A DNA stretch of 64,000 bases from Aeromonas piscicola (GTDB lineage Bacteria > Pseudomonadota > Gammaproteobacteria > Enterobacterales > Aeromonadaceae), in contig NZ_CDBL01000073.1 of the NCBI RefSeq assembly GCF_000820005.1, positions 204,152-268,151 on the forward strand, written 5' to 3'. The notes beneath the pieces are model-generated. The model was not told where the DNA came from. It did no database searches and saw nothing but the letters and a program-made list of their open reading frames with translations. Shown one piece after another: positions 41,102-49,608 of the stretch. Positions within the stretch are counted from its first letter, which is position 1, and every line of letters starts with the position of its first letter. Position numbers and translations under genes: made by a program.

Positions 41102-42250
41102 TCATGCATTCTCTCCCATCAGCTCGCGGCCGATGAGCCAGCGACGGATTTCCGAGGTGCCGGCGCCTATCTCGTAGAGCTTGGCGTCCCGCAGCAGGCG
41201 GCCTGTGGGGTATTCGTTGATGTAGCCGTTGCCCCCCAACAGCTGGATGGCATCCAGTGCCATCTGGGTGGCATTCTCGGCGGCAAACAGGATGGCGGCA
41301 GCGCAATCCTTGCGGCTGGTATGGCCAAGATCGCAGGCCGTGGCCACCGAGTAGACCAGGGCGCGGCTGCTGGCCAGGCGGGTATACATGTCCGCCAGCT
41401 TGCCCTGCACCAGCTGGAACTCGCCGATGGCCTGGCCGAACTGTTTGCGCTCGCGCACATAGGGCAGCACCACGTCCATGCAGGCCTGCATGATGCCAAG
41501 GGGGCCTGCCGCCAGCACCACCCGCTCATAATCGAGGCCGCTCATCAGCACCTTGACGCCGCCGTGCAGGGTGCCGAGCAGGTTCTCTGCCGGCACGCGG
41601 CAGTGGTCGAACACCAGCTCGCAGGTGCTGGAGCCGCGCATGCCGAGCTTGTCGAGCTTCTGGGCCGTGGTGAAACCGGGGGTGCCCGCCTCGACGATAA
41701 AGGCCGATATCCCCTTGGGCCCGGCCTTGGCATCCGTCTTGGCATAGATGACGAAGGTGTCGGCGTCAGGGCCATTGGTGATCCACATCTTGGTGCCGTT
41801 CAGCACGAAGTGATCGCCCTCTTGATCTGCGGTCAGCCGCATGCTGACCACATCGGAGCCGGCGCCCGGCTCGCTCATGGCCAGGGCCCCCACGTGCCTG
41901 CCACTGACGAGGGCGGGCAGGTAGCGCGCCTTCTGATCTGGGGTGCCGTGGCGGTGGATCTGGTTGATGCAGAGGTTGGAGTGGGCGCCGTAGGAGAGGC
42001 CGACCGAGGCGCTGGCGCGGCTCACCTGCTCCATCACCAGCACATGGGCCAGATAGCCGAGGCTCACGCCGTCATACTCTTCCGCCACAGTAATGCCGTG
42101 CAACCCGAGTTCGCCCATTTGCGGCCAGAGATCGCGCGGGAAGGCGTTGCTGTGATCTATCTCGCTGGCGCGCGGCGCTATCACTTTCTGGCAGAAGGCC
42201 TCGACCTGCTCGGTCAGGGCGCGGAGGGTCTCATCCATTACTGCGTGCAT
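41102..42250 (-). CDS. liuA: Isovaleryl-CoA dehydrogenase
   Basis: A 382-residue acyl-CoA dehydrogenase: [19 protein letters not shown] is the FAD/substrate signature, [20 protein letters not shown] follows, and [33 protein letters not shown] is the C-terminal signature. The base in isovaleryl-CoA dehydrogenases is a Glu in the LDYER region, which is present here ([11 protein letters not shown]). It catalyses the first CoA-ester step of leucine breakdown. It is the first gene of the leftward operon, facing mmsA. Confidence 0.94.
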   Translation of the reverse strand: MHAVMDETLRALTEQVEAFCQKVIAPRASEIDHSNAFPRDLWPQMGELGLHGITVAEEYDGVSLGYLAHVLVMEQVSRASASVGLSYGAHSNLCINQIHRHGTPDQKARYLPALVSGRHVGALAMSEPGAGSDVVSMRLTADQEGDHFVLNGTKMWITNGPDADTFVIYAKTDAKAGPKGISAFIVEAGTPGFTTAQKLDKLGMRGSSTCELVFDHCRVPAENLLGTLHGGVKVLMSGLDYERVVLAAGPLGIMQACMDVVLPYVRERKQFGQAIGEFQLVQGKLADMYTRLASSRALVYSVATACDLGHTSRKDCAAAILFAAENATQMALDAIQLLGGNGYINEYPTGRLLRDAKLYEIGAGTSEIRRWLIGRELMGENA

Positions 42251-42345
42251 CCTTGCTCTCCTTTGAATGACGGGGGCTCACCTGTCTGACTGTCCCGACG
42301 AGTTGAAAGAGGGGAGCAAACTGGTCAGTCCATTTGTGTATTAAG

Positions 42346-42367
42346 TTTACGTTAGCGTAAACGTAAA
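42346..42367. promoter_or_regulatory. LiuR-type operator between the two catabolic operons
   Basis: TTTACG TTAG CGTAAA (42346-42361), a perfect 6-base-arm dyad with a 4-base spacer, followed directly by a further CGTAAA half-site. It resembles the known LiuR operator pattern and lies 97 bases from liuA and 137 from mmsA. It probably governs both operons. Confidence 0.8.
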
Positions 42368-42503
42368 TTGATTGTTAGTCTAAGGTAAATTTGTCGGGTG
42401 GCGGCTGCAAGGTGGCTCGTTTCCCCTCCATCAACCGAACTCAAGGAGTGAGCGGCATGACCAGCCAGTACCCATTGCAGTCTGCCAGCAAGGAGAGCAG
42501 GGC

Positions 42504-44015
42504 ATGAGCAATCATCAGACCCAGTACGGCGATGTGCCGCTTTATATCGGTGGCGAGGCCTGTGCTTCCACGAGCGAGGCGTGGATCGAGGTGACCAATC
42601 CGGCGGATCAGAGTCTGCTGGCACGGGTGCCGATGGCTACCCCGGCCGAGGTGGAGCGCGCGGTGCGCAGTGCCCACGACGCCTATCTGCTGTGGCGGGA
42701 TGTGCCGGCCCCCGAGCGGGCGCGGGTCATGTTCAACTACCAGCATCTGCTAAAAGCCCATCACGATGAGCTGGCCTCCCTGCTGGCCCGGGAGACCGGC
42801 AAGAATCTGGCGGATGCCAGGGGGGATGTGTGGCGTGGCATCGAGGTGGTGGAGCAGGCCTGCGGCATCGCCAGCCAGACCATGGGGGAGACCATGGGCA
42901 ACGTGGCGCGCCGGGTCGATGGCCACTCCTGGGTGCAGCCGCTGGGGGTCTGTGTCGGCATCACGCCGTTCAACTTTCCTGCCATGATACCGCTGTGGAT
43001 GTTCCCGCTGGCGGTGGCCTGCGGCAACGGCTTCGTGCTCAAGCCTTCCGAGCAGGATCCGCTCACTCCCATGCGGCTGGCCGAGCTGTTCACCGAGGCG
43101 GGTGCCCCCAAGGGCATCCTCTCCGTTGTACACGGCGGCGCCGAACAGGTGGATGCGCTGTTGTGTCATCCCGATGTGAAGGCGGTCAGCTTCGTCGGCT
43201 CTGCCCGGGTCGGGGCGCATGTCTATCGCACCGCCACTGAACACCTCAAACGGGCCCAGTGTTTCGTCGGTGCCAAGAATCACATGGTGATCATGCCGGA
43301 TGCCAACAAGGGGCAGGTGCTGAGCAACCTGGTGGGGGCTGGTGTCGGTGCGGCCGGGCAACGCTGCATGGCCATCAGTGTGGCAGTGTTCGTGGGCAGT
43401 GCCCGGGAGTGGATCCCCGAGCTTGCCGCCGAGTTTGCCAAGGTGAAGCCCGGGGTCTGGCACGATCCGCAAGCCGCCTACGGCCCCCTCATCAGCCCGG
43501 AGGCGAAAGTCAGGGTAGAGGGCCTCATCGAGGCGGGGATCAAGGAGGGGGCCGAGTGCCTGCTCGATGGCCGCTTCTGCGATGTGGCGGGCTATCCGGT
43601 GGGCAACTGGGTGGGGCCGACCCTGTTTCGCGGTGTGACCCCAGAGATGCGGATTTATAAAGAGGAGATTTTCGGCCCCGTGCTCGCCTGCCTGGAGGTG
43701 GAGAGCCTGGACGAGGCGCTGACCCTCATCAACACCAACCCCTACGGCAACGGCACCTCCATCTTTACCGGCTGCGGCGCCGCGGCCCGCAAGTTTCGCC
43801 ACGAGGTGGCCGTGGGTCAGGTGGGGATCAACGTGCCCATCCCGGTACCGCTGCCATTTTTCTCCTTTACCGGCTGGCGCGGCTCCTTCTACGGAGATCT
43901 GCACGCCTACGGCAAGCAGGCGGTGCGCTTCTACACCGAGACCAAGACGGTGACCGAACGCTGGTTCGACGAGGATATCCCCACAGGCCCCAACATGACC
44001 ATCAGCCTGCGTTGA
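42504..44015 (+). CDS. mmsA: Methylmalonate-semialdehyde dehydrogenase (acylating)
   Basis: A 503-residue CoA-dependent aldehyde dehydrogenase: [19 protein letters not shown] and [16 protein letters not shown], with the catalytic Cys, and GVGAAG are characteristic of MmsA. It turns methylmalonate semialdehyde to propionyl-CoA at the end of valine breakdown. First gene of the rightward ivd/mms operon, under the LiuR-type palindrome. A duplicate of its last 14 bases follows its stop. Confidence 0.94.
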   Translation: MSNHQTQYGDVPLYIGGEACASTSEAWIEVTNPADQSLLARVPMATPAEVERAVRSAHDAYLLWRDVPAPERARVMFNYQHLLKAHHDELASLLARETGKNLADARGDVWRGIEVVEQACGIASQTMGETMGNVARRVDGHSWVQPLGVCVGITPFNFPAMIPLWMFPLAVACGNGFVLKPSEQDPLTPMRLAELFTEAGAPKGILSVVHGGAEQVDALLCHPDVKAVSFVGSARVGAHVYRTATEHLKRAQCFVGAKNHMVIMPDANKGQVLSNLVGAGVGAAGQRCMAISVAVFVGSAREWIPELAAEFAKVKPGVWHDPQAAYGPLISPEAKVRVEGLIEAGIKEGAECLLDGRFCDVAGYPVGNWVGPTLFRGVTPEMRIYKEEIFGPVLACLEVESLDEALTLINTNPYGNGTSIFTGCGAAARKFRHEVAVGQVGINVPIPVPLPFFSFTGWRGSFYGDLHAYGKQAVRFYTETKTVTERWFDEDIPTGPNMTISLR

Positions 44016-44065
44016 AGAGACAGGACCGGGCTATGTCGACCGGTGCGAACGTCAGCCTGCGTTGA
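44002..44065 (+). repeat. Direct repeat of the mmsA 3' end
   Basis: TCAGCCTGCGTTGA occurs at 44002-44015 (the end of mmsA, SLR and stop) and again exactly at 44052-44065, 50 bases on. The bases between do not match well. The second copy lies in the leader of the next gene. Confidence 0.85.
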
Positions 44066-44113
44066 TCGTGGGCCAGAGAGACAACAGACCAAGGACACAA
44101 GGAAGCGGACAAG

Positions 44114-45271
44114 ATGGATTTCACCCTGACCGAGGATCAACAGGCTTATGTCGAGGCGGCTACCGCCTTTGCCAATGAGGCGCTCAAACCCCATGCCGCC
44201 CGCTGGGACAGAGATCACGAGTTTCCCATCCCCACCATCAAGCAGGCGGCGGCGCTCGGCTTTTGCGGCCTCTATACCCCGGAGCAGTATGGCGGGCTCG
44301 GTCTGCCCCGGCTCGATGCCAGCCTCATCTTCGAGCGCCTTGCCATGGGCTGCACCTCCACCACGGCTTATCTGACCATCCACAACATGGTGAGCTGGAT
44401 GCTGGGCAGCTGGCTGCCTGGCGATGTCGCCGAACAGTGGGTGCCCAGGCTCGCCAGCGGCGAACTGCTGGGCTCTTATTGCCTCACCGAGCCGGGGGCG
44501 GGTTCAGATGCGGCGGCCCTCAAGACCCGTGCGGTGCGTGACGGCGAGGACTACCTCATCGACGGCTGCAAGGTATTCATCTCGGGGGCGGGCAGCACGG
44601 ACGTGCTGGTGGTGATGGCCCGCACCGGGGGCGACGGGGCCAAGGGGATCTCTGCCTTCATGGTGCCTGCCGATAGTGACGGGATTGTCTACGGCAAGGC
44701 GGAGGAGAAGATGGGCTGGAACAGCCAGCCGACCCGGGAGGTGGCCTTCAACGGAGTGCGCATTCCCGCCAGTTATAGACTGGGGCAGGAGGGGGAAGGG
44801 TTCAAGTTCGCCATGCAGGCGCTCGATGGCGGGCGTATCAACATCGCCACCTGCTCTGTGGGCACCGCCCAGCAGGCGCTTGACGATGCGCTGGCCCATG
44901 TGCAGCAGCGCCAGCAGTTTGGCCACCCCATCAGCGAATTTCAGAGCGTGCAGTTTCGCCTCGCCGACATGGCCACCGAGCTGGCGGCAGCGCGCCTGAT
45001 GGTACGCCAGGCCGCCGACAAGCTGGACAGAGGCAGCCCGGACAAGAGCGCCTGGTGCGCCATGGCCAAGCGTTTTGCCACCGACGTGGGTTATCGCGTC
45101 TGTGACGAGGCTCTGCAACTCTTTGGCGGCTATGGTTATATCCGCGAGTATCCGCTGGAGCGCTACCTGCGCGATACCCGGGTCCACCGCATCCTGGAAG
45201 GCACCAACGAGGTGATGCGGCTGATCATAGCCCGCCGCCTGCTGGCGGATCCCGGTCTGTCGCTGGAGTAA
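44114..45271 (+). CDS. acdH: Acyl-CoA dehydrogenase (isobutyryl/2-methylbutyryl type)
   Basis: A 385-residue acyl-CoA dehydrogenase: SYCLTEPGAGSDAAALKTRAV (FAD loop), KMGWNSQPTREVAFNGVRIP, and ALQLFGGYGYIREYPLERYLRDTRVHRILEGTNEVMR, whose GTNE includes the base Glu region of short-chain ACADs. In the ivd operon it oxidises isobutyryl-CoA (valine) and possibly 2-methylbutyryl-CoA (isoleucine). A decayed copy of its 3' end lies in the following gap. Confidence 0.92.
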   Translation: MDFTLTEDQQAYVEAATAFANEALKPHAARWDRDHEFPIPTIKQAAALGFCGLYTPEQYGGLGLPRLDASLIFERLAMGCTSTTAYLTIHNMVSWMLGSWLPGDVAEQWVPRLASGELLGSYCLTEPGAGSDAAALKTRAVRDGEDYLIDGCKVFISGAGSTDVLVVMARTGGDGAKGISAFMVPADSDGIVYGKAEEKMGWNSQPTREVAFNGVRIPASYRLGQEGEGFKFAMQALDGGRINIATCSVGTAQQALDDALAHVQQRQQFGHPISEFQSVQFRLADMATELAAARLMVRQAADKLDRGSPDKSAWCAMAKRFATDVGYRVCDEALQLFGGYGYIREYPLERYLRDTRVHRILEGTNEVMRLIIARRLLADPGLSLE

Positions 45272-45280
45272 GGGGATGGG

Positions 45281-45368
45281 TACCATTGCCTGAACGACGC
45301 CAGGGCGGGTGATGGGATTGCACATCGTCTGCCGCTTGCTGGCGTAGCCCGGCCTGTGGCTGGCATAA
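45281..45368 (+). repeat. Decayed copy of the acdH 3' end
   Basis: The 38 bases at 45331-45368 match 45234-45271 (the last codons of acdH) at 31 positions with no gaps. They would read CRLLA, amber, PGLWLA, stop against the gene's RRLLADPGLSLE, stop. Weaker matching (22 of 30) extends leftward to about 45301, and some further. The copy carries an internal stop and is not functional. Confidence 0.78.
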
Positions 45369-45473
45369 CACATTATCTGCCCCTGAGCCGTCGCCAGGCT
45401 TTGTGAGCCAGCCGAAAGTTGGCTCCATTCAACCCTGTCATCATGGGGCAGTCTCATTCACAAGGACAATGCA

Positions 45474-46274
45474 ATGACAAGGATCAGGCTCGAATATCAC
45501 GGTCACGTGGCCTACATCACCCTCGACCATCCGCCCGCCAACACCTGGACCCTGGCCAGCCTGCAGGCCTTCTTGCAGATGATGGTGGAGCTCGACAGCC
45601 GCCCCGATGTGGTGGCCCTGGTGATCCGCGGGGCGGGGGACAAGTTCTTCTGCGCCGGCGCCGATCTCAAGATGTTTGCCGACGGCGATCTGGACCATGC
45701 TCGCGAGGTGGCCGAGGCTTTTGGTCGGGCCTTCGAGGCGCTGGCCGGTTTCCACGGCGTCAGCATAGCCGCCGTCAATGGTTACGCCATGGGTGGCGGG
45801 CTGGAGGTGGCGCTGGCCTGCGATATCCGCATCGCCGAGCAGCAGGCCAAGCTGGGGCTGCCGGAGGCCTCCGTGGGCTTGTTACCTTGCGCCGGTGGCA
45901 CCCAGCGCCTCACCGAGCTGGTGGGTCCAGGCTGGGCCAAGCGGATGATCCTCTGTGGCGAGAAGGTGAGCGCCACCCTTGCCTACGAGATGGGGTTGGT
46001 GGAGGAGGTAGTGAAGGAGGGGCACGCTTGGGACGCGGCGCACCAGATGGCCCAGCTGGTGGAGCGTCAGAGCCCGAGCGCTCTGCGTGCCTGCAAGCGC
46101 CTCATCAATCAGGGGCGCAGCAGCCATCGGGACGCGGTGCTGCCGCTGGAGCGATCCCTGTTTCTCGAACTGTTTGCCGATGCCAACCAGCGTGAGGGGG
46201 TGGCGGCCTTCCTGGAGAAGCGGCCAGCGCATTGGCAATACGAGGCATCTGCCAAGCAGGGGGACGATGCATGA
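45474..46274 (+). CDS. Enoyl-CoA hydratase of valine/isoleucine breakdown
   Basis: A 266-residue crotonase-fold enzyme: HVAYITLDHPPANTW, FFCAGADLKMFADGD (oxyanion hole), AAVNGYAMGGGLEVALACD and SVGLLPCAGGTQRL, which carries the second catalytic Glu region. In the operon it should hydrate methacrylyl-CoA or tiglyl-CoA. Its stop overlaps the next gene's ATG. It lies 106 bases after the acdH echo. Confidence 0.9.
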   Translation: MTRIRLEYHGHVAYITLDHPPANTWTLASLQAFLQMMVELDSRPDVVALVIRGAGDKFFCAGADLKMFADGDLDHAREVAEAFGRAFEALAGFHGVSIAAVNGYAMGGGLEVALACDIRIAEQQAKLGLPEASVGLLPCAGGTQRLTELVGPGWAKRMILCGEKVSATLAYEMGLVEEVVKEGHAWDAAHQMAQLVERQSPSALRACKRLINQGRSSHRDAVLPLERSLFLELFADANQREGVAAFLEKRPAHWQYEASAKQGDDA

Positions 46275-47383
46275 GTGAACCGGTACGCGTAGCAACCCAC
46301 CCTACGGCGGACGGCCACCATATCGGTGTGTTGACTCTGGACAGCCCCGCCTCCCTCAATGCCCTGAGTCTGCCGATGATCCAGGCTCTGCAGCGCGAGC
46401 TCACGCACTGGGAGCAGGATCCCGGCGTGGTCTGCGTGCTGTTGCAAGGGGCCGGCGAGAAGGCATTTTGCGCCGGTGGCGACATCCGCTCCTTCTATTA
46501 CCGCAAACAGGAGGAGAGCGAGCAGGCGCTGTTTGGTTATGCGCGGGATTTCTTTGAGCAGGAGTATCGGCTCGACCACCATATTCACCGTTATGCCAAG
46601 CCCCTCATCTGCGTGGCTGACGGCATCTGCATGGGGGGCGGCATAGGCCTGTTCGCCGGCGCCGACTTTCGGGTGGTGACCGAAAAGAGCCTGTTCGCCA
46701 TGCCGGAGGTGACGATCGGCCTCTATCCGGATGTGGGGGCCAGCTGGTTTTTAAGCCGCATGCCGGGTCGGCTTGGGCTCTGGCTCGGGCTGACCGGCGC
46801 TCGCTTCAACGGCGCGGATGCCATCGGCCTTGGGCTGGCGGATCACGCCATGGCCAGTGGCGAGCGAGCCAGCCTGTTGCCGCGACTGGCCGCGCTGGAG
46901 TGGGGGGCAAAGGCCGCGCCGCGCGAGCAGATCGAACGGCTGCTGAGCGGCTTGCAGGCAGAGGCCGACCAGCCGCTGCCAGCGCCTGTGATCTTGCCCC
47001 ATCAGGCCAAGATCGATCTCCTGCTGGCCGGGCGTACCCTGCAAGGGGTGCTGGATCGGTTATACGATGCCGCCTTCGATCCCGAGCTTGGCGAAGGGAG
47101 CCTGGCGCAGGCCCGTGAAACATGCCGCAGTGGCAGCCCCATCAGCCGCGCCATCCTGTGGCGCCAGTACTGGCAGGCGCGCCGTCAGTCGCTGGCCGAG
47201 GTGTTTGCCGATGAGCTGGCACTCTCGGTCAACTGCGTGCTGAGGGGGGATTTTGTGGAAGGGGTGCGGGCACTGCTCATCGACAAGGACAAGTCCCCGC
47301 GCTGGCAGGTGCCACAGCCCGGCACTGACTGGCTGAATGCCTTCTATCGCTGGCCCGAGGGGAAAAATCCCCTGACGCCTTGA
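46271..47383 (+). CDS. 3-Hydroxyisobutyryl-CoA hydrolase
   Basis: A 370-residue crotonase-fold hydrolase, longer than hydratases because of an added C-terminal helical part: KAFCAGGDIRSFY, VADGICMGGGIGLFAGADFRVVTEKSLFAMPEVTIGLYPDVGASWFLSRMPG is the HIBCH signature. It releases 3-hydroxyisobutyrate for MmsB in valine breakdown. The ATG at 46271 overlaps the stop of the hydratase (ATGA). Confidence 0.92.
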   Translation: MSEPVRVATHPTADGHHIGVLTLDSPASLNALSLPMIQALQRELTHWEQDPGVVCVLLQGAGEKAFCAGGDIRSFYYRKQEESEQALFGYARDFFEQEYRLDHHIHRYAKPLICVADGICMGGGIGLFAGADFRVVTEKSLFAMPEVTIGLYPDVGASWFLSRMPGRLGLWLGLTGARFNGADAIGLGLADHAMASGERASLLPRLAALEWGAKAAPREQIERLLSGLQAEADQPLPAPVILPHQAKIDLLLAGRTLQGVLDRLYDAAFDPELGEGSLAQARETCRSGSPISRAILWRQYWQARRQSLAEVFADELALSVNCVLRGDFVEGVRALLIDKDKSPRWQVPQPGTDWLNAFYRWPEGKNPLTP

Positions 47384-47456
47384 GCCTTCGAGAGGGCATC
47401 AGGGCGGATGAACAGACACAGGTGCTGGATCGCCAGCACGGCAAGGAGCAGACGAG

Positions 47457-48389
47457 ATGACAAGGATTGGGTTTATCGGGCTGGGCAACATGGGGGGGCC
47501 CATGGCCGCCAACCTGGCCAGGGCGGGGCACGGGGTCCGGGTATTTGATTTGATGCCGGAGAGTGTCGCCAAGGCGATCGCTGCTGGTTGTATCGCCGCC
47601 GGGGATGCCCGCGAGGCGGTGACCGATTGCGATGTGGTCATCAGCATGCTGCCCGCCGGCGAGCACGTGCGCGCGCTCTGGCTCGGCGAGAGTGCAGGAG
47701 AGAGGGGCGGACAGGATCTGCTGGCCGCCTTGCCCGCAGGGGCCCTGGTGATCGACTGCTCCACCATAGACGTGGCTTCGGCCCGCCAGGTGGGAGAGGC
47801 GGCACGAGCCCGGGGGATCCGCTTTATCGATGCTCCCGTCTCGGGGGGCGTGGCCGGGGCGGCGGCGGGGACCCTCACCTTTATCGTCGGCGGCGAACTG
47901 GCGGATTTCGAGGCAGCCAGGCCCATTCTGGCTCACATGGGGCAGAACCTGTTTCATGCCGGGGCGCTCGGGGCGGGCCAGATCGCCAAGATGTGCAACA
48001 ACATGCTGCTCGCCATCCACATGGCGGGCACCGCCGAGGCGCTGGCGCTCGGGGTGAAGGAGGGGCTGGATCCGAGTGTGCTCTCCACCATCATGGGCAA
48101 GAGCTCTGGCAACAACTGGAGCCTGGAGCGTTACAACCCCTGGCCTGGCGTGATGGAGAACGTGCCCGCCGCCCGCAACTATCAGGGGGGCTTTATGACC
48201 CGATTGATGGTCAAAGACTTGGGGTTGGCGATGGCGCTGGCCGAACATGCCCACAGCGCCGTGCCCATGGGGGCGCTGGCCCGCAACCTGTTCAACCTGC
48301 ACGCAAGCCAGGGCCAGGAGAGCAAGGATTTCTCCAGCATCGTCGAGCTCTATCTGGATAAAATGCGGGATCAGTCCAAAGCCGGTTGA
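47457..48389 (+). CDS. mmsB: 3-Hydroxyisobutyrate dehydrogenase
   Basis: A 310-residue NAD-dependent beta-hydroxyacid dehydrogenase: IGFIGLGNMGGPMAANLARAG (Rossmann GxGxxG), DAPVSGGVAGAAAGTL (substrate loop), and GAGQIAKMCNNMLLAIHM with the catalytic Lys. It makes methylmalonate semialdehyde, the substrate of MmsA at the start of the same operon. Confidence 0.94.
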   Translation: MTRIGFIGLGNMGGPMAANLARAGHGVRVFDLMPESVAKAIAAGCIAAGDAREAVTDCDVVISMLPAGEHVRALWLGESAGERGGQDLLAALPAGALVIDCSTIDVASARQVGEAARARGIRFIDAPVSGGVAGAAAGTLTFIVGGELADFEAARPILAHMGQNLFHAGALGAGQIAKMCNNMLLAIHMAGTAEALALGVKEGLDPSVLSTIMGKSSGNNWSLERYNPWPGVMENVPAARNYQGGFMTRLMVKDLGLAMALAEHAHSAVPMGALARNLFNLHASQGQESKDFSSIVELYLDKMRDQSKAG

Positions 48390-48458
48390 TCTCGGGTGCT
48401 CTGCTCTCAACTCATTCACCCAATCATGTATGGCCAGACAAACTGGCAAGGAGTACCC

Positions 48459-49220
48459 ATGGATATCAAGCAGAAAGTCATCGCCATCACGGGGGCGGGC
48501 AGGGGGCTCGGCCGCGCCATCGCCCTGAGCCTGGCCAGTCGGGGCGCCGTGCTGGCGTTGATCGATGTGAATCGTACCGATCTGGAGGTGACCGAAGCCG
48601 AGCTGCGCAGTCGCGATGGCCAGTGTGCCCTGTTCGTCTGCAACGTGGCGAGTGAAGCCGAGGTGGAGGCGACCTTTGCCGCGATTAAAGAGCAATGTGG
48701 CGCCCTGCATGGCCTCGTCAACTGCGCGGGGATCCTGCGGGACGGCATGCTCATCAAGGTGAAAGAGGGAGAGCTGGTGGAGAAGATGAGCCTGGCCCAG
48801 TGGCAGGCCGTCATCGACGTCAACCTGACCGGCACCTTCCTCTGTGGTCGCGAAGGGGCCGCTCTGATGGCCAAGGGGGGGCAGGGGGGCGTCATCGTCA
48901 ACATCTCCTCCATCGCCCGTGCGGGCAACATAGGCCAGAGCAACTATGCCGCCAGCAAGGCGGGGGTGGCCTCGCTGGTGGTGACCTGGGCGCGGGAGCT
49001 GGCCCGCCACAACGTTCGGGTCATGGGCATAGCCCCAGGGGTGTTTGCCACCGACATGACGGCGGCGATGAAACCGGAGGCGATGGCGCGCATGCAGCAG
49101 GCCATCCCCGTCGGCTGCCTGGGGCAGGCGCACCAGCTGGCCGAAACCGTGCATTTTATTCTCGCCAATGACTATCTGTCCGGGCGCATGATAGAGCTCG
49201 ACGGCGGCTTGCGGCTCTGA
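48459..49220 (+). CDS. Short-chain dehydrogenase, probable 3-hydroxy-2-methylbutyryl-CoA dehydrogenase
   Basis: A 253-residue classical SDR: TGAGRGLGRAIAL (cofactor), NCAG, and NYAASKAG with the YxxxK pair; NISSIARAG carries the Ser. The fold cannot distinguish FabG from other SDRs. The last place in an ivd operon, as for IvdG, points to 3-hydroxy-2-methylbutyryl-CoA oxidation in isoleucine breakdown. ATG 48459 follows AAGGAG. A terminator follows. Confidence 0.85.
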   Translation: MDIKQKVIAITGAGRGLGRAIALSLASRGAVLALIDVNRTDLEVTEAELRSRDGQCALFVCNVASEAEVEATFAAIKEQCGALHGLVNCAGILRDGMLIKVKEGELVEKMSLAQWQAVIDVNLTGTFLCGREGAALMAKGGQGGVIVNISSIARAGNIGQSNYAASKAGVASLVVTWARELARHNVRVMGIAPGVFATDMTAAMKPEAMARMQQAIPVGCLGQAHQLAETVHFILANDYLSGRMIELDGGLRL

Positions 49221-49608
49221 GTGTATCGGCGGTGAAGACGATGCCCCTGGCCTTTGGCACAGGGGCATTTTTATTGAAATCTTTGTCAACAAACCAACGC
49301 CATGCCCCCGGCGACAAGCTGCATGCTCATGCAGGTCTAATCTGAAAAACGGGTACGAAGTCATGGAAAAATGTGAAATATCAACGGGTCTTTCTTAATT
49401 TGAGCCAGCTCACAGGCGCTTGAGATCAGTGCTGTAGAATTGCGCGCGGTCAAGACGGTGCATGATTGACGGTACGAGGGATTGCGGTCGGAATAGTCAT
49501 GCAATATAGTTGCCGCCTTTTTCACGGGGTACGGATTTTTCGCCCCTCCCATATTGCGCGCAGTATGAATACGGATGCTCTGCCGCCGCCTAATCAAACA
49601 GGATTGAG
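49221..49608. other. Intergenic region with operon terminator and antiporter promoter
   Basis: 388 bases. A terminator lies at 49241-49272. The remaining 330 bases are more AT-rich, hold no convincing gene, and should carry the promoter of the antiporter. I saw no confident regulator site. Confidence 0.5.
49241..49272 (+). terminator. Terminator of the valine/isoleucine operon
   Basis: ATGCCCCTG and CAGGGGCAT pair around a ten-base loop, followed by TTTTT. Confidence 0.85.

Noticed and set aside
47384-47456. A further gene-end echo after the hydrolase gene
   Set aside because: Only a 6-8 base similarity (GCCTTGA/GCCTTCGA), well within chance.
47277-49364. A 695-codon open frame on the minus strand opposite mmsB and the SDR gene
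   Set aside because: It is the shadow of GC-rich genes with clear Rossmann motifs on the plus strand. Its own translation is low-complexity (His/Gly/Arg-rich) with no fold signal.
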